A DNA stretch of 64,000 nt from Sciscionella marina DSM 45152 (GTDB taxonomy: Bacteria > Actinomycetota > Actinomycetes > Mycobacteriales > Pseudonocardiaceae). Both the position numbers and the translations under genes were made by a program. A model generated the notes under the pieces. It was not told where the DNA came from, ran no database searches, and was given only the letters and a program-made list of their open reading frames with translations. Positions within the stretch are counted from its first letter, which is position 1; every line of letters begins with the position of its first letter. The stretch spans positions 622,193 through 686,192 of the forward strand of contig NZ_KB905392.1 of assembly GCF_000379465.1 (NCBI RefSeq), read 5' to 3'. Shown piece by piece: positions 34,905-44,504 of this stretch.

Positions 34905-36380
34905 GTGGAGTCCGCACCACCCGCCTTCGCCCGCCGCCCCGTGCTGTTGCTCGCCGGGGCGGCGGGTCTGTTGCTGCTCGCGGTCAGCTGGCGCTTCGGG
35001 TACTTCGGCGACGAGCTGTACTTCCTCGCCTCCTGGCGCTATCACCTCTCCTGGGGCTACGCGGACAATCCGTGGCTGCTCCCGCTGCTCGCCCGCGCCA
35101 TGGACGCGATCACTCCCGGTTCACCGCTGGCCGGGCACGTACTCGCCGCGCTGCTGCACGTCGGGGGCATCCTGTGCACCGCGCTGCTGGCCCGCGAGTT
35201 CGGTGGCGGGAAGCGGGCCCAGTTGCTCGCCGGGACCGCGTACGCGATTTCGCTGCAACTGCTCGCCTCCGGGCACATCCTCGCCTCGTCCACGGTGGAT
35301 CCCTTCCTGTGGACCCTGATCTGCCTGCTGCTCGTGCGCTGGGTACGGGTGCGCAACGAATGGCTGCTGTTCGGCGCCGGACTGGTCACCGCGGTCGCCA
35401 TGCAGGGCAAGTGGCTGATCGTGTTCTTCTGGATCACCGTCGCGATCGGCGCGCTCATCCTCGGCCCGCGCGATCTGGTGCGCAGGACGGGGCTGCTATC
35501 CGGCGCGCTGATCACCCTCGCCGCCACCGTGCCCACGATCATCTGGCAGGTGCGCAACGGCTGGCCGTACTTCGCCATGGCGCAGGCGGCGCAATCGGCG
35601 AACGACGCGCTGTTCGGCGGCCGGCTCTCGATCCCGGTGATGGCGATCGTGTTCGCCGGGGTGCTGCTCGGCGCGTTCCTCGCCTGTCACGGAACCTGGC
35701 AGCTGCTGCGCGACCGCCGGTACGCCGACTACCGGTTCCTCGGGCTCGCCGTGGTGCTGCTCGTGGTGCTGTTCACCGTGATGTCCTCCCGGTACTACTA
35801 CGTGGCCGGGGTGTATGGCCTGGTGTTCGCCGCCTCCGCCGCCCGGGTGGAACGGGTGCGCCCGGCCGCGTGGTGGCGGTGGGTGCCGACCTGGCCGGTC
35901 GCCGCGCTCTCCGCGCTGATCACCATCCCGCTCACGATCCCGGTGCTGCCGCTCGCCTGGAGCACCGGCCTGCAGTTCTCGGTGAGCGGCACCATCGGCT
36001 GGCCCGAGGTCGCCGCGACCACGGCCACCGCCTACCGGCAGCTGCCATCCGAGCAACGCGCGCGGACCTCGGTACTCGCCGAGACCTACTGGCAGACCGC
36101 CGCGCTCGAGATCTACGCGCACGATCGGCTGCCCCGGATCCACGGCGTCGAGCGCGGCTACTGGTACTACGGCAGCCCGGCCAGGCCCGGCCCCGTGCTC
36201 TACGTCGGCAAAGAGGCCACCCGGCAGTACCTGTCCCGGTTCTTCACCGGAGTGCGCGAGGTCGGGGTGACCCGGCTCGCGGCCCCGGCGAGCAACATCA
36301 ATCAGGGGGTCCGGGTGTGGCTGTGCACCGGACAGCGCGCGCCCTGGCCGCAACTGTGGAACCAGCTGCACCGCTACTGA
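34905..36380 (+). CDS. Glycosyltransferase family 39-like membrane enzyme
   Basis: The 491-residue protein has about 10-11 membrane segments. The first external loop reads FGYFGDELYFLASWRYHLSWGYADNPWLLPLL; the Asp-Glu pair and following YADNP are the ArnT/PMT (GT39) active-site pattern. Such enzymes transfer sugars from polyprenyl phosphate to lipids or proteins outside the membrane. TAATCT (34892-34897) ends 7 nt before the GTG, giving a leaderless promoter inside the preceding gene's tail. The donor and acceptor are unknown. Confidence 0.88.
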   Translation: MESAPPAFARRPVLLLAGAAGLLLLAVSWRFGYFGDELYFLASWRYHLSWGYADNPWLLPLLARAMDAITPGSPLAGHVLAALLHVGGILCTALLAREFGGGKRAQLLAGTAYAISLQLLASGHILASSTVDPFLWTLICLLLVRWVRVRNEWLLFGAGLVTAVAMQGKWLIVFFWITVAIGALILGPRDLVRRTGLLSGALITLAATVPTIIWQVRNGWPYFAMAQAAQSANDALFGGRLSIPVMAIVFAGVLLGAFLACHGTWQLLRDRRYADYRFLGLAVVLLVVLFTVMSSRYYYVAGVYGLVFAASAARVERVRPAAWWRWVPTWPVAALSALITIPLTIPVLPLAWSTGLQFSVSGTIGWPEVAATTATAYRQLPSEQRARTSVLAETYWQTAALEIYAHDRLPRIHGVERGYWYYGSPARPGPVLYVGKEATRQYLSRFFTGVREVGVTRLAAPASNINQGVRVWLCTGQRAPWPQLWNQLHRY

Positions 36381-36555
36381 GACCCGCACGAGATCGTGTA
36401 CTCCGGCCGCCATCCCGAGGGCGATCCGAACGAGAATTCCTTCGCAGGATGTGCCCCGGCACGGTCAGAGTGAAGATACAGACGGTGCCGCCTTGGGGAC
36501 GAGTACCGGAAACGCACCCCTCGATCCTTCGGGTAATCGCCGTTCATCCGGCGGC

Positions 36556-36818
36556 CTACCCGTGCCTGTCGAGGATGGCCTGCGCCAGGTGTTCGGGCTG
36601 CTCGACTGCCCTGTCCGCAATAGCTTCGTCACCTTTGCCGCCTCCGGCGCCAGCGTGACCCACATTCCCAGCGCGGCCGCAACCATCGGCCAGGGGGCCG
36701 ATGGTCGGATTTCGACGGTCTCGATCCGGACGCTTTCCACGATGTAGGTACGGAGGAGCTCCGGGTCGCGCAGGTCCTCGACAAGATCGTCCCAGAGCTG
36801 GGAACGCGTCGTGTCCAT
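36556..36818 (-). pseudogene. Decayed HTH-type antitoxin-like gene
   Basis: An ATG at 36818 opens MDTTRSQLWDDLVEDLRDPELLRTYIVESVRIETV, resembling the N-terminus of XRE/HigA-like antitoxins. The expected HTH core is missing. NPTIGPLA then reads in a second frame, MVAAALGMWVTLAP returns to the first, and EQPEHLAQAILDRHG with a stop at 36556 is again in the second. Joined, the pieces give the usual NPTLGTLAEVAAALGMRVTL-type end, so a deletion plus frameshifts is the simplest reading. No toxin partner survives. The rest of 36381-36875 holds no supportable gene. Alternative: an unrelated 117-residue frame to 36465. Confidence 0.5.
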
Positions 36819-36875
36819 GGCTCTGCGGCAAGGGCGTGCCGAATCGACGGGTACCGCGCTCGTTAGAGTCACCGC

Positions 36876-37484
36876 ATGCGTTTCATTCTCGCCTCCGCCT
36901 CGCCGGGGCGGCTCGGTGTCCTGCGTGCCGCCGGTATCGATCCGATCGTGCGAGTATCCGGGGTGGACGAGGACGCCATCACCGCACGACTCGGCGAGGC
37001 CGGTCCCGCCGAGGTGGTCGCGGAGCTGGCCAGGGCGAAGGCGGCCGCGGTCGCGGACTCGGTACGCGCGGAGCTCACCGACGGGGTCGTGGTCGGCTGC
37101 GATTCCATGCTGCACGCGGGCGGACAGCTGCAGGGCAAACCGCATGAGCCCGAGATCGCCGCGGCCCGCTGGACCGAGCTCGCGGGCACCGAGGGCCGAT
37201 TGCTCACCGGGCATTGCGTGATCCGGCTCGCCGACAATTCGGTCGCGGCCGGTACGGAATCGACGACGGTGCGTTTCGGAAAACCGACCGACGCGGAGCG
37301 CGACGCTTATATCGCAACCGGTGAACCATTGCATGTTGCCGGGGGATTCACCCTGGACGGATACGGCGGCTGGTTCATCGAATCCGTGGACGGGGTGCCC
37401 TCGAGCGTGATCGGTATCAGTCTCCCGTTGACCCGGCGCCTGCTCGGCGAACTCGGTGTCAGCGTCACGCGATTCTGGGGTTAA
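36876..37484 (+). CDS. maf: Maf-like nucleoside triphosphate pyrophosphatase
   Basis: The 202-residue protein begins MRFILASASPGRL, the Maf phosphate-binding SxSPRR-type motif with one substitution. VVGCDSML and GKP follow, then GGFTLDGYGGWFIESVDG, the conserved second half. Maf hydrolyses non-canonical or pyrimidine NTPs. TAGAGT (36864-36869) ends 6 nt before the ATG, a leaderless pattern. The position between accD5/accE5 and accA3 matches mycobacteria. Confidence 0.92.
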   Translation: MRFILASASPGRLGVLRAAGIDPIVRVSGVDEDAITARLGEAGPAEVVAELARAKAAAVADSVRAELTDGVVVGCDSMLHAGGQLQGKPHEPEIAAARWTELAGTEGRLLTGHCVIRLADNSVAAGTESTTVRFGKPTDAERDAYIATGEPLHVAGGFTLDGYGGWFIESVDGVPSSVIGISLPLTRRLLGELGVSVTRFWG

Positions 37485-37569
37485 CGAGTCCCGCGTTCCG
37501 GTTATTCCCCGACGTCCAGAATGTAGACGGCGTGGTCCCCGTACCGGGTGAGCCGGAAGAATCAGGACC

Positions 37570-38886
37570 ATGACCGTCCTGCGCAATTACACGAAGCCGA
37601 AGGTGTTCGGCACGATCGTCGTTTCCGCGCTCGTGCTCGGCGCCGTGCTCGGTTTCGTCGCCAAGGTGACCGAGGCGAGCTGGCTGACCGACACGCTCGA
37701 CACGATCGGCACCATTTTCACCAGCCTGCTGCAGTTCACCGTGGTGCCGCTGGTGTTCACCGCGATCGTCGTCGGGATCACCAGCCTGCAGAAACTCGGC
37801 GGGGCGCGGGTCGCAGCCCGGCTCGGCGGCAAGACGGTCATGTGGTTCGCGATCACCTCACTGATCGCGGTGGTGATCGGGCTCGCGATCGGGCTGATCG
37901 GGCACCCGGGCGCGGGTGTGCACATCGCCCCGGACGCGGCGAGCACGAGCAAGGTCGCCGGAAAGGAACACGGTTCCTGGACCGCGCTGCTCTCCGGAAT
38001 CGTGCCGGACAATTTCTTCTCCGCGTTCAGCGAGGGAAACATTCTCCAGGTCGTGTTCCTCGCCCTCGTCGTGGGAATCGCCTGCTTCGCCCTCAAGGAG
38101 AAGGCGGCCCCGTTCATCAATCTGAACCAGGCCGTTTTCGACATCATCCAGAAAATCCTGCGCTGGATCATTCTGCTCGCCCCGATCGGCGTGCTCGGTC
38201 TCATCGGGAACGCGTTCGCCACCTACGGGAACAAATTCCTGCAGCCGCTGCTCTCGCTGATCGTCGCGGTTTATCTGGGCTGCGCGATCGTGCTGTTCGT
38301 GGTGTACCCGATCCTGCTGAAATTCGTCGGCAAGATCAGCCCGCGGCGGTTCTTCGCGCAGACCTGGACCACGCTGCAGTTCGCGTTCGTTTCCCGATCA
38401 TCCTCGGCCTCGCTCCCGCTGGCCCGCCAGGCCGCGGTCGACCTCGGCGTCGAGCAGGGCTATGCCGGGTTCGCCGTGCCGCTCGGCAGCACCACCAAGA
38501 TGGACGGCTGCGCGGCCGTGTACCCGGCCATCGCGACGATCTTCATTGCCAACATCCTCGGCGTGCAGCTGGCCGTGTGGCAGTACGTCATCATCGCCGT
38601 GGTGGCCATCTTCGGCGCGCTGGCCACCGCGGGCACCACCGGCTGGTTCACCATGCTGACCCTGACCCTCGGTGCCGCCGATCTGCCGCCCGCAGTGGTC
38701 GCCACCGGGCTCGCGATCGTGATCGGCGTCGACCCGATCATGGACATGATGCGCACAGCGACGAACGTGGCCGGCCAGATCACCGTTCCGGTACTGGTGG
38801 CCAGGGGCGAGGGCCTGATCGAGGAGAATCCCGGGCAGGCACCGTCTCCGCAGCCGCGGGACGGCAAGCAAGAGATCAGCGCCTGA
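37570..38886 (+). CDS. Dicarboxylate/amino acid:cation symporter (DAACS family)
   Basis: The 438-residue transporter has about eight membrane helices and two re-entrant loops. SRSSSASLPLA is the serine-rich HP1 motif, GSTTKMDGCA is the helix 7 sodium/substrate motif, and GTTGWFTM and DPIMDMMRTATNVAG follow. It resembles DctA/GltP. Substrates are probably C4-dicarboxylates or glutamate. AGGA precedes the ATG. A hairpin with 6+4 bp arms immediately follows the stop. Confidence 0.92.
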   Translation: MTVLRNYTKPKVFGTIVVSALVLGAVLGFVAKVTEASWLTDTLDTIGTIFTSLLQFTVVPLVFTAIVVGITSLQKLGGARVAARLGGKTVMWFAITSLIAVVIGLAIGLIGHPGAGVHIAPDAASTSKVAGKEHGSWTALLSGIVPDNFFSAFSEGNILQVVFLALVVGIACFALKEKAAPFINLNQAVFDIIQKILRWIILLAPIGVLGLIGNAFATYGNKFLQPLLSLIVAVYLGCAIVLFVVYPILLKFVGKISPRRFFAQTWTTLQFAFVSRSSSASLPLARQAAVDLGVEQGYAGFAVPLGSTTKMDGCAAVYPAIATIFIANILGVQLAVWQYVIIAVVAIFGALATAGTTGWFTMLTLTLGAADLPPAVVATGLAIVIGVDPIMDMMRTATNVAGQITVPVLVARGEGLIEENPGQAPSPQPRDGKQEISA

Positions 38887-38893
38887 ACCACCG

Positions 38894-38925
38894 CTGAGTG
38901 GTCCCCTGTACCGGGGGCGACTCAG
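38894..38925. terminator. Bidirectional hairpin between convergent genes
   Basis: CTGAGT ... ACTCAG form the outer stem and CCCC ... GGGG the inner stem around TGTACC, with one mismatch and one wobble pair between. It sits 8 nt after the symporter stop and overlaps the stop codon of the convergent gene, as expected for a shared intrinsic terminator without a T tract. Confidence 0.5.
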
Positions 38926-39620
38926 TTGTCGGTGCAGGGGTGCAGCTGATAACCGCGCGGGGCCACGTCCGGCCAGCTCGGCAGCGAGTACTTGGAGCCG
39001 TAGGTCTCCGTGCAGCCCAGATCACGCCCGCCGACCGCGAACACCTGCGCATACACCCTGCTGCTCTGGCAATCCTCGGAACGGCACCCGCGCTGCACAG
39101 CGACCACCGCGTTCCGCCCGTCGATCGCCCGCAGCCGGAGGATCCCGCTCGAGGCCACGTAGGGCCGGTCCACCCGGTCCCAGCTGGCCTGTTTGTATAC
39201 GAACACCTCGCCGACCCGGCCCTGCGGCGAGTCCCCGGCGACCAGGCAGGTCGCCCCGACCGTGCCGTCTCCCGGCACACAGGACAGCGAGTCCTTCGCC
39301 AGCCGGGCGCCCACATCGGTCACCGTAATCCGCAGCGCACTCTCCGCCCCGGGCACCTCGAGCGCGCCCTGCTCGCCGTCGGCGGTCGCGTGCAGCCGCA
39401 CGGCCCCGGCCACACTGTCCGCCGAGACCAGCACCGGGCAGTCGGTGCGAACACACCTGTCGTTGCGCCCGGAACCCGGGGAGTCCGCGGAGGCGGCATC
39501 CTGCTGAGTGGGAAGCCGCAGTTGCCAGGCACCGAACAGGGCTGCCAGGGTGACCAGCACGGCGAGTACCGCGATGATCGGCACGGAGAGGGAAGCACGG
39601 GCTCGGGGTGGTTCACTCAC
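38922..39620 (-). CDS. Membrane-anchored secreted protein of unknown function
   Basis: The 232-residue protein has a short cytoplasmic start, one membrane segment (about 12-32) and an extracytoplasmic domain with eight cysteines (CVRTDC, SCVPGDGTVGATC, GCRSEDC, GC and a final C) that probably form disulfides. The C-terminal SLPSWPDVAPRGYQLHPC resembles the end of small secreted actinobacterial domains, but no family is recognised. GTG start with GAGGAG upstream. The stop lies inside the shared terminator hairpin. Confidence 0.75.
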   Translation of the reverse strand: MSEPPRARASLSVPIIAVLAVLVTLAALFGAWQLRLPTQQDAASADSPGSGRNDRCVRTDCPVLVSADSVAGAVRLHATADGEQGALEVPGAESALRITVTDVGARLAKDSLSCVPGDGTVGATCLVAGDSPQGRVGEVFVYKQASWDRVDRPYVASSGILRLRAIDGRNAVVAVQRGCRSEDCQSSRVYAQVFAVGGRDLGCTETYGSKYSLPSWPDVAPRGYQLHPCTDN

Positions 39621-39653
39621 GACGACTCCTCGCCACCGATCGTCGTCATCGCC

Positions 39654-39715
39654 CGTGACGCTGCTGTGCTTCCGGGTTCGCTCGCAAGCTCGCTCACTGA
39701 CCCTGCTCCTCGCTC
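39654..39715. repeat. Dispersed intergenic repeat, family B, diverged copy
   Basis: CGTGACGC, TGCTGTGC, CTCGCAAGCTCG and CTCCTCGCT appear in the same order and spacing as in the tandem copies at 55268-55414. It lies in the 207-bp gap upstream of accA3. Confidence 0.45.
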
Positions 39716-39827
39716 ATACTCGTATACGTGAGGTGGCTCTCGCTCAGCGTGCCCGAACACTCGCCTAGACTCATTGTGCACTGGCAAAGCCCACGAGCGA
39801 GCTGCCCCACCGAACGGAGGTAAAGGC

Positions 39828-41615
39828 GTGCCGGATCTGTCCGATCAGCTAAGCACGAGCGTGTCCAAGGTGCTCATCGCCAACCGCGGCGAGATCGCCG
39901 TCCGGGTGATCCGCGCCTGCAAAGACGCCGGAATCGGCTCGGTCGCCGTGTACGCCGACCCCGACCGGGACGCACCGTTCGTGCGGCTCGCCGACGAGGC
40001 CTTCGCGCTCGGCGGGGCGACCGCGGCCGATTCGTACCTGGTCATCGAGAAGCTGGTCGACGTGGCGAGCCGCGCCGGCGCGGACGCGGTGCACCCCGGC
40101 TACGGCTTCCTCTCCGAGAACGCCGACTTCGCGCAGGCGGTCATCGACGCGGGCCTGAACTGGATCGGCCCCTCCCCGCAGGCGATCCGCGACCTCGGCG
40201 ACAAGGTCACCGCGCGGCACATCGCCACGCGCGCCGGTGCCCCGCTGGTGCCCGGCACCAAGGAGCCGGCCAAGGACGCGAACGAGATCGTCGAGTTCGC
40301 CGAGGAGCACGGGCTGCCGGTCGCGATCAAGGCCGCCTTCGGTGGCGGCGGCCGCGGGCTCAAGGTCGCCCGCACCATCGAGGAGATCCCCGAGCTGTTC
40401 GACTCGGCCACCCGCGAGGCGGTCGCCGCCTTCGGCCGCGGTGAATGCTTCGTGGAGCGCTACCTGGACAAGCCGCGCCACGTGGAGGCCCAGGTCATCG
40501 CCGACCGGCACGGCAACGTGATCGTGGCGGGCACCCGCGACTGCTCCCTGCAGCGCCGCCACCAGAAACTGGTCGAAGAGGCCCCCGCCCCGTTCCTCAC
40601 CGAGGACCAGCGGGCCCGGATCCACGAGAGCGCCAAGGCCATCTGCAAGGAGGCCGGCTACTCCGGGGCGGGCACCGTGGAATACCTGGTCGGCCTGGAC
40701 GGGACCATCTCGTTCCTCGAGGTCAACACGCGACTGCAGGTCGAGCACCCGGTCACCGAGGAGACCTCGGGCATCGACCTGGTCCGGGAGATGTTCCGGA
40801 TCGCCCGTGGCGAGAAGCTCCGGTTCACCGAGGATCCCACTCCGCGCGGCCACTCGATCGAGTTCCGCATCAACGGTGAGGACGCGGGCCGCAACTTCCT
40901 TCCCGCACCCGGTACCGTGACCAGGTTCGCCGCACCGGACGGCCCGGGCGTGCGCACCGACTCCGGCGTCGATTCGGGCAGCGTGATCGGCGGGCAGTTC
41001 GACTCCCTGCTCGCGAAGCTGATCGTCACCGGGTCGGACCGGCAGCAGGCCCTCGAGCGCTCCCGGCGCGCCCTGGACGAGATGGTCGCCGAGGGCATGG
41101 CCACCGTGCTGCCCTTCCACCGGGTGATCGTGCGCGATCCGGCCTTCGTCGCCGAGCAGTCCTTCGACGTGCACACCCGCTGGATCGAGACCGAGTTCGA
41201 GAACACCATCGAGCCGTTCACCGACGGCGCACCTGCCGAGGAGGACCAGGGCGAGCGGCAGAATGTGGTCGTCGAGGTCGGCGGGCGCCGCCTCGAGGTC
41301 TCGCTGCCCGCGGGCTTCTCCGTCGGCGGCGGCGCGGACAGCGGCGCGAAGGCCAAGCCGCGCAAGCGGACCGGCGGCAAGGGTGGGGCCTCGGCCTCCG
41401 GTGACGCGGTCACCGCGCCGATGCAGGGCACCATCGTCAAGATCGCCGTGGAGGACGGGCAGACCGTCGAGGCGGGCGAACTGCTCGTGGTGCTCGAGGC
41501 CATGAAGATGGAGAACCCGGTGAACGCGCACAAATCGGGCGTGATCACCTCCCTCGGAATCTCCGGCGGCGATTCGGTCACCCAGGGCGCGGTGCTCTGC
41601 GAGATCAAGGGCTGA
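39828..41615 (+). CDS. accA3: Acetyl/propionyl-CoA carboxylase alpha subunit (biotin carboxylase + BCCP)
   Basis: The 595-residue protein has an N-terminal biotin carboxylase ([20 protein letters not shown]-grasp glycine loop [27 protein letters not shown]). A linker with a Lys/Gly-rich patch (about 505-525) and the C-terminal biotinyl domain follow; EAMKM places the biotinylated lysine at about 560. It supplies carboxybiotin to AccD subunits, here AccD5. GTG start after CGGAGG. A -10-like TAGACT (39766-39771) would give a leader of about 50 nt. Confidence 0.96.
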   Translation: MPDLSDQLSTSVSKVLIANRGEIAVRVIRACKDAGIGSVAVYADPDRDAPFVRLADEAFALGGATAADSYLVIEKLVDVASRAGADAVHPGYGFLSENADFAQAVIDAGLNWIGPSPQAIRDLGDKVTARHIATRAGAPLVPGTKEPAKDANEIVEFAEEHGLPVAIKAAFGGGGRGLKVARTIEEIPELFDSATREAVAAFGRGECFVERYLDKPRHVEAQVIADRHGNVIVAGTRDCSLQRRHQKLVEEAPAPFLTEDQRARIHESAKAICKEAGYSGAGTVEYLVGLDGTISFLEVNTRLQVEHPVTEETSGIDLVREMFRIARGEKLRFTEDPTPRGHSIEFRINGEDAGRNFLPAPGTVTRFAAPDGPGVRTDSGVDSGSVIGGQFDSLLAKLIVTGSDRQQALERSRRALDEMVAEGMATVLPFHRVIVRDPAFVAEQSFDVHTRWIETEFENTIEPFTDGAPAEEDQGERQNVVVEVGGRRLEVSLPAGFSVGGGADSGAKAKPRKRTGGKGGASASGDAVTAPMQGTIVKIAVEDGQTVEAGELLVVLEAMKMENPVNAHKSGVITSLGISGGDSVTQGAVLCEIKG

Positions 41616-41694
41616 CCTTTTCCGGTCATCCCGCAACCACGGCGCGACCGAGTGCGTCAGACTCTGCGGTGGACGCGAATCGGAGGGGACGGAC

Positions 41695-42507
41695 ATGACA
41701 CTGTTCGCCGACCTGCTTGGAGTCAACGTGACTGAACCGATGATGATCTCGGCGCTCGAGTTCGACGTGTTGTGGGAACATCTGCGGCTCGAGGACATGC
41801 CGGTGGTTCTGCGGGTCGACTCCCCCGGTGGCACCGAGGGTGAACGCCAGCGGCTCGTGCAGGCCGCGTGGACCTCACTGGAGAACAAGGGCTATGGGCG
41901 GCCGGTCGGTCTGGATCCACGGCTGGCCCGCATGCTGCGGGTGCTCGAACGGCCGGATTCGGAGATCGACGCCCGGCTCTGGCTGGACAAGCACGTGCGG
42001 GTGCTCGTCGCCGCCGTCGAGGACTACGCGGTGCACGCCTCGCTCATCGACAACAACCTCGTGCTGCGCGAGGCCTCGCTGACCGGGCTGCCACGAGAGG
42101 CGCTGGCCGGGATGCCCGAGCTGCCCGCGGGCCCCGGCGAATCGGTCAACCTGCGCTCGGCCGACTTCGAGGCCGCCGCGCTCACCGCGCTGAGCAAGGG
42201 CCAGTTCACCGGCGCGCTCACCGCAGCCGGGGTGCACGAGCGGGACGTGGACTCACTGCAACGGATGGTCAGCGACATCATCGGCCAGGGCCAGTTCGGC
42301 GCCGCGGCCCGCGATCGCTGGGGGCACCGGATCCGCACCGACCACGTGGTCAGCTTCTTCGACACCGAAGCCGGCCGTTACGTGCAGGTCAGGCGGCCCT
42401 CGAACGGGGCGGACTGGTCCACCATCGCCCCCGTGGACGGGCGGCGCATGCACCAGCACATTTCCAGCATGTACGAAGAGGTATGCCGCCGCGCCACCGA
42501 GGCTTGA
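41695..42507 (+). CDS. EspG-family (ESX secretion-associated) protein
   Basis: The 270-residue protein matches the EspG fold: SALEFDVLWEHLRLEDMPVVLRVDSPGGTEGERQ at the start, DPRLARMLRVLERPDSEIDAR, and GRYVQVRRPSNGADWSTIAPVDG near the end. EspG proteins are cytosolic chaperones that hold PE/PPE-type substrates for type VII secretion. No ESX component or PE/PPE gene is in the window, so this is an orphan. GGAGGGG precedes the ATG; a second start at 41740 is possible. Confidence 0.87.
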   Translation: MTLFADLLGVNVTEPMMISALEFDVLWEHLRLEDMPVVLRVDSPGGTEGERQRLVQAAWTSLENKGYGRPVGLDPRLARMLRVLERPDSEIDARLWLDKHVRVLVAAVEDYAVHASLIDNNLVLREASLTGLPREALAGMPELPAGPGESVNLRSADFEAAALTALSKGQFTGALTAAGVHERDVDSLQRMVSDIIGQGQFGAAARDRWGHRIRTDHVVSFFDTEAGRYVQVRRPSNGADWSTIAPVDGRRMHQHISSMYEEVCRRATEA

Positions 42508-42637
42508 AATATGTCTCTGGTTGGCTTGCATGGCGGAATCTCAGGCGCCCCTCGCTCCGGGATCGGCCTGCTCATGTACGCCCATCGCGTGGTTCACCGG
42601 GGCTCGGCAGCACACCTCACCCCGGCGAACCATCCGC

Positions 42638-44347
42638 TCAGCCTGCGGGGCTGCTGATCTTCGGCCGGGATTCCGGGGCCACGGCGCGCTTGGCGGTCGC
42701 GGCCTCGTCGTCGTTCTGGGTCTGCGAGACCCGCTCGGCCTCGACCCGGGCCGTGTAGTTCTCCACCTCGGCGTTGATCCGCTGCTGGTCCCAGCCGAGC
42801 ACCCCGCCCATGAGTTCGGCGACCTGCAGCGCGCACTCGGTGCCGCGGTGGGCGTACTCGATGGAGATCCGGGTGCGCCTGGTGAGCATGTCCTCCACGT
42901 GCAGCGCACCCTCGTACTCGGCGCCGTACACGATCTCGGCACCCAGGTAGTCGGGCGCGGCCGCGAGTGGTTTGAGCAGTTCGGGATTGCCCTCGGCGAC
43001 CCCGAGCACCTCGTGGATCATCGAGCCGTACCGGTTGAGCAGGTGCCGCACCCGGTAGGGGTGCAGCCCGTACTGCTCACCGACTTGATCGGCCTGGTTG
43101 ACCAGTGCGTGGTAGCCGTCCGCACCGAGCAGCGGCACCTTGTCGGTGATCGATTCCTGCAACCGCCCGGACAGGTCGGCACCCGCGGAGTCCACGGCGT
43201 CCGCGGCCATCACCCGGTAGGTGGTGAGCTTGCCGCCGGCGATGGCGAACAGACCCGGCGTGACCCGCGCGACGGCGTGCTCCCTGGACAGTTTGGACGT
43301 GCTGTCGCTCTCCCCGGCGAGCAGCGGGCGCAGTCCCGCGTACACGCCTTCGATGTCCGCGTGGGTGAGCGGGGTGGCCAGCACCGTGTTCACGTGTTCG
43401 AGGATGTAGTCGATATCGGCCTTGGTCGCCGCGGGGTGGGCGAGGTCGAGGTTCCAGTCCGTGTCGGTGGTTCCCACGATCCAGTGGCTGCCCCAGGGGA
43501 TCACGAACAGCACGGATTTCTCGGTGCGCAGGATCAGCCCGGTCTCGGCGACGATGCGATCGCGCGGCACCACGATGTGCACGCCCTTGGAGGCGCGCAC
43601 CTTGAACCGGCCCCTGCTGCCGGAGAGCGCCTGCAGCTCGTCGGTCCACACCCCGGTGCAGTTGATCACCACTCCGGCGCGGACCTCGGTCTCCCGGCCG
43701 TCCTCGACATCGCGCACCTTCACCCCGGCGACCCGGTCGGCCTCCTTGACGAAGCCCACCACCTGGGTGGAGGTGCGGACCACGGCCCCGTACCGGCCCG
43801 CGGTCCGCGCCACGGTCAGGCTGTGCCGGGCATCGTCGGCCTGCGCGTCGTAGTACCGGATCCCGCCGATGAGCGCATTGCGCTTGAGCGCGGGGAAAAT
43901 ACGCAGCGCGCCCGAGCGCGTGTAGTGCTTCTGCGCGGGCACCGAGCGGGCTCCGCCCATCGTGTCGTACATCGCCATACCGGCGGCGGTGTAGGGCCGT
44001 TCCCAGACGCGGTGCGAGAGCGGGTAGAGGAAGCTGACCGGCTTGACCAGGTGCGGGGCGAGCCTGGTGAGCATCAGCTCGCGCTCCCGCAGCGCCTCGC
44101 GCACCAGACCGAACTCGAGCTGCTCCAGGTAACGCAGTCCGCCGTGGAAGAGCTTCGAGGACCGGCTCGAGGTGCCGCTGGCCAGGTCACGCGCCTCGAC
44201 GAGGGCGACCTTGAGCCCGCGGGTCGCCGCGTCCAGCGCGGCACCGGTGCCCACCACGCCGCCGCCGATCACGACGACATCGAAGGTCTCCTCGGAAAGA
44301 CGGCGCCACGCTTCCTCACGCTGCGCCGGTCCCAACCGTGCTGTCAC
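42638..44347 (-). CDS. glpD: Aerobic glycerol-3-phosphate dehydrogenase
   Basis: The 569-residue FAD enzyme has VVVIGGGVVGTGAALDAATRG dinucleotide fold, ARDLASGTSSRSSKLFHGGLRYLEQ, a TDTDWNLDL segment and the C-terminal DAO_C helical domain. It oxidises sn-glycerol-3-phosphate to DHAP and passes electrons to quinone. The GTG at 44347 is chosen because GGAGG lies 8 nt upstream; ATG 44395 lacks such a site. It is divergent from glpF-glpK, with 157 bp between. Confidence 0.94.
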   Translation of the reverse strand: MTARLGPAQREEAWRRLSEETFDVVVIGGGVVGTGAALDAATRGLKVALVEARDLASGTSSRSSKLFHGGLRYLEQLEFGLVREALRERELMLTRLAPHLVKPVSFLYPLSHRVWERPYTAAGMAMYDTMGGARSVPAQKHYTRSGALRIFPALKRNALIGGIRYYDAQADDARHSLTVARTAGRYGAVVRTSTQVVGFVKEADRVAGVKVRDVEDGRETEVRAGVVINCTGVWTDELQALSGSRGRFKVRASKGVHIVVPRDRIVAETGLILRTEKSVLFVIPWGSHWIVGTTDTDWNLDLAHPAATKADIDYILEHVNTVLATPLTHADIEGVYAGLRPLLAGESDSTSKLSREHAVARVTPGLFAIAGGKLTTYRVMAADAVDSAGADLSGRLQESITDKVPLLGADGYHALVNQADQVGEQYGLHPYRVRHLLNRYGSMIHEVLGVAEGNPELLKPLAAAPDYLGAEIVYGAEYEGALHVEDMLTRRTRISIEYAHRGTECALQVAELMGGVLGWDQQRINAEVENYTARVEAERVSQTQNDDEAATAKRAVAPESRPKISSPAG

Positions 44348-44504
44348 GTCGTCCCGCCTCCACTCGGTCTCGCGAACAGTGCTCCCGTCGCCCATGCTAC
44401 GTGCTCGTCCGATTACGCACCCGTTCAGCACGCGCACGGCCCGGTCGTGGACTTCTGGACGCGAGCGAACTAGGTTTTGCGGAACCGTCAGCGTGGAGGT
44501 GGTC

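Noticed and set aside
36381-36470. Open minus-strand segment ending near the GT39 stop (KEFSFGSPSGW...)
   Set aside because: GC-rich third positions hint at coding, but there is no start, no family and it overlaps the GT39 3' end; not enough to call a gene.
39776-39823. Short GTG frame (15 codons) ahead of accA3
   Set aside because: It lies only 4 nt after the -10-like box, so transcription probably starts inside it, and no pairing with the accA3 start was seen.
39849-41888. Long minus-strand frame across accA3
   Set aside because: The + strand encodes an unmistakable biotin carboxylase/BCCP; the antisense product has no domain features.
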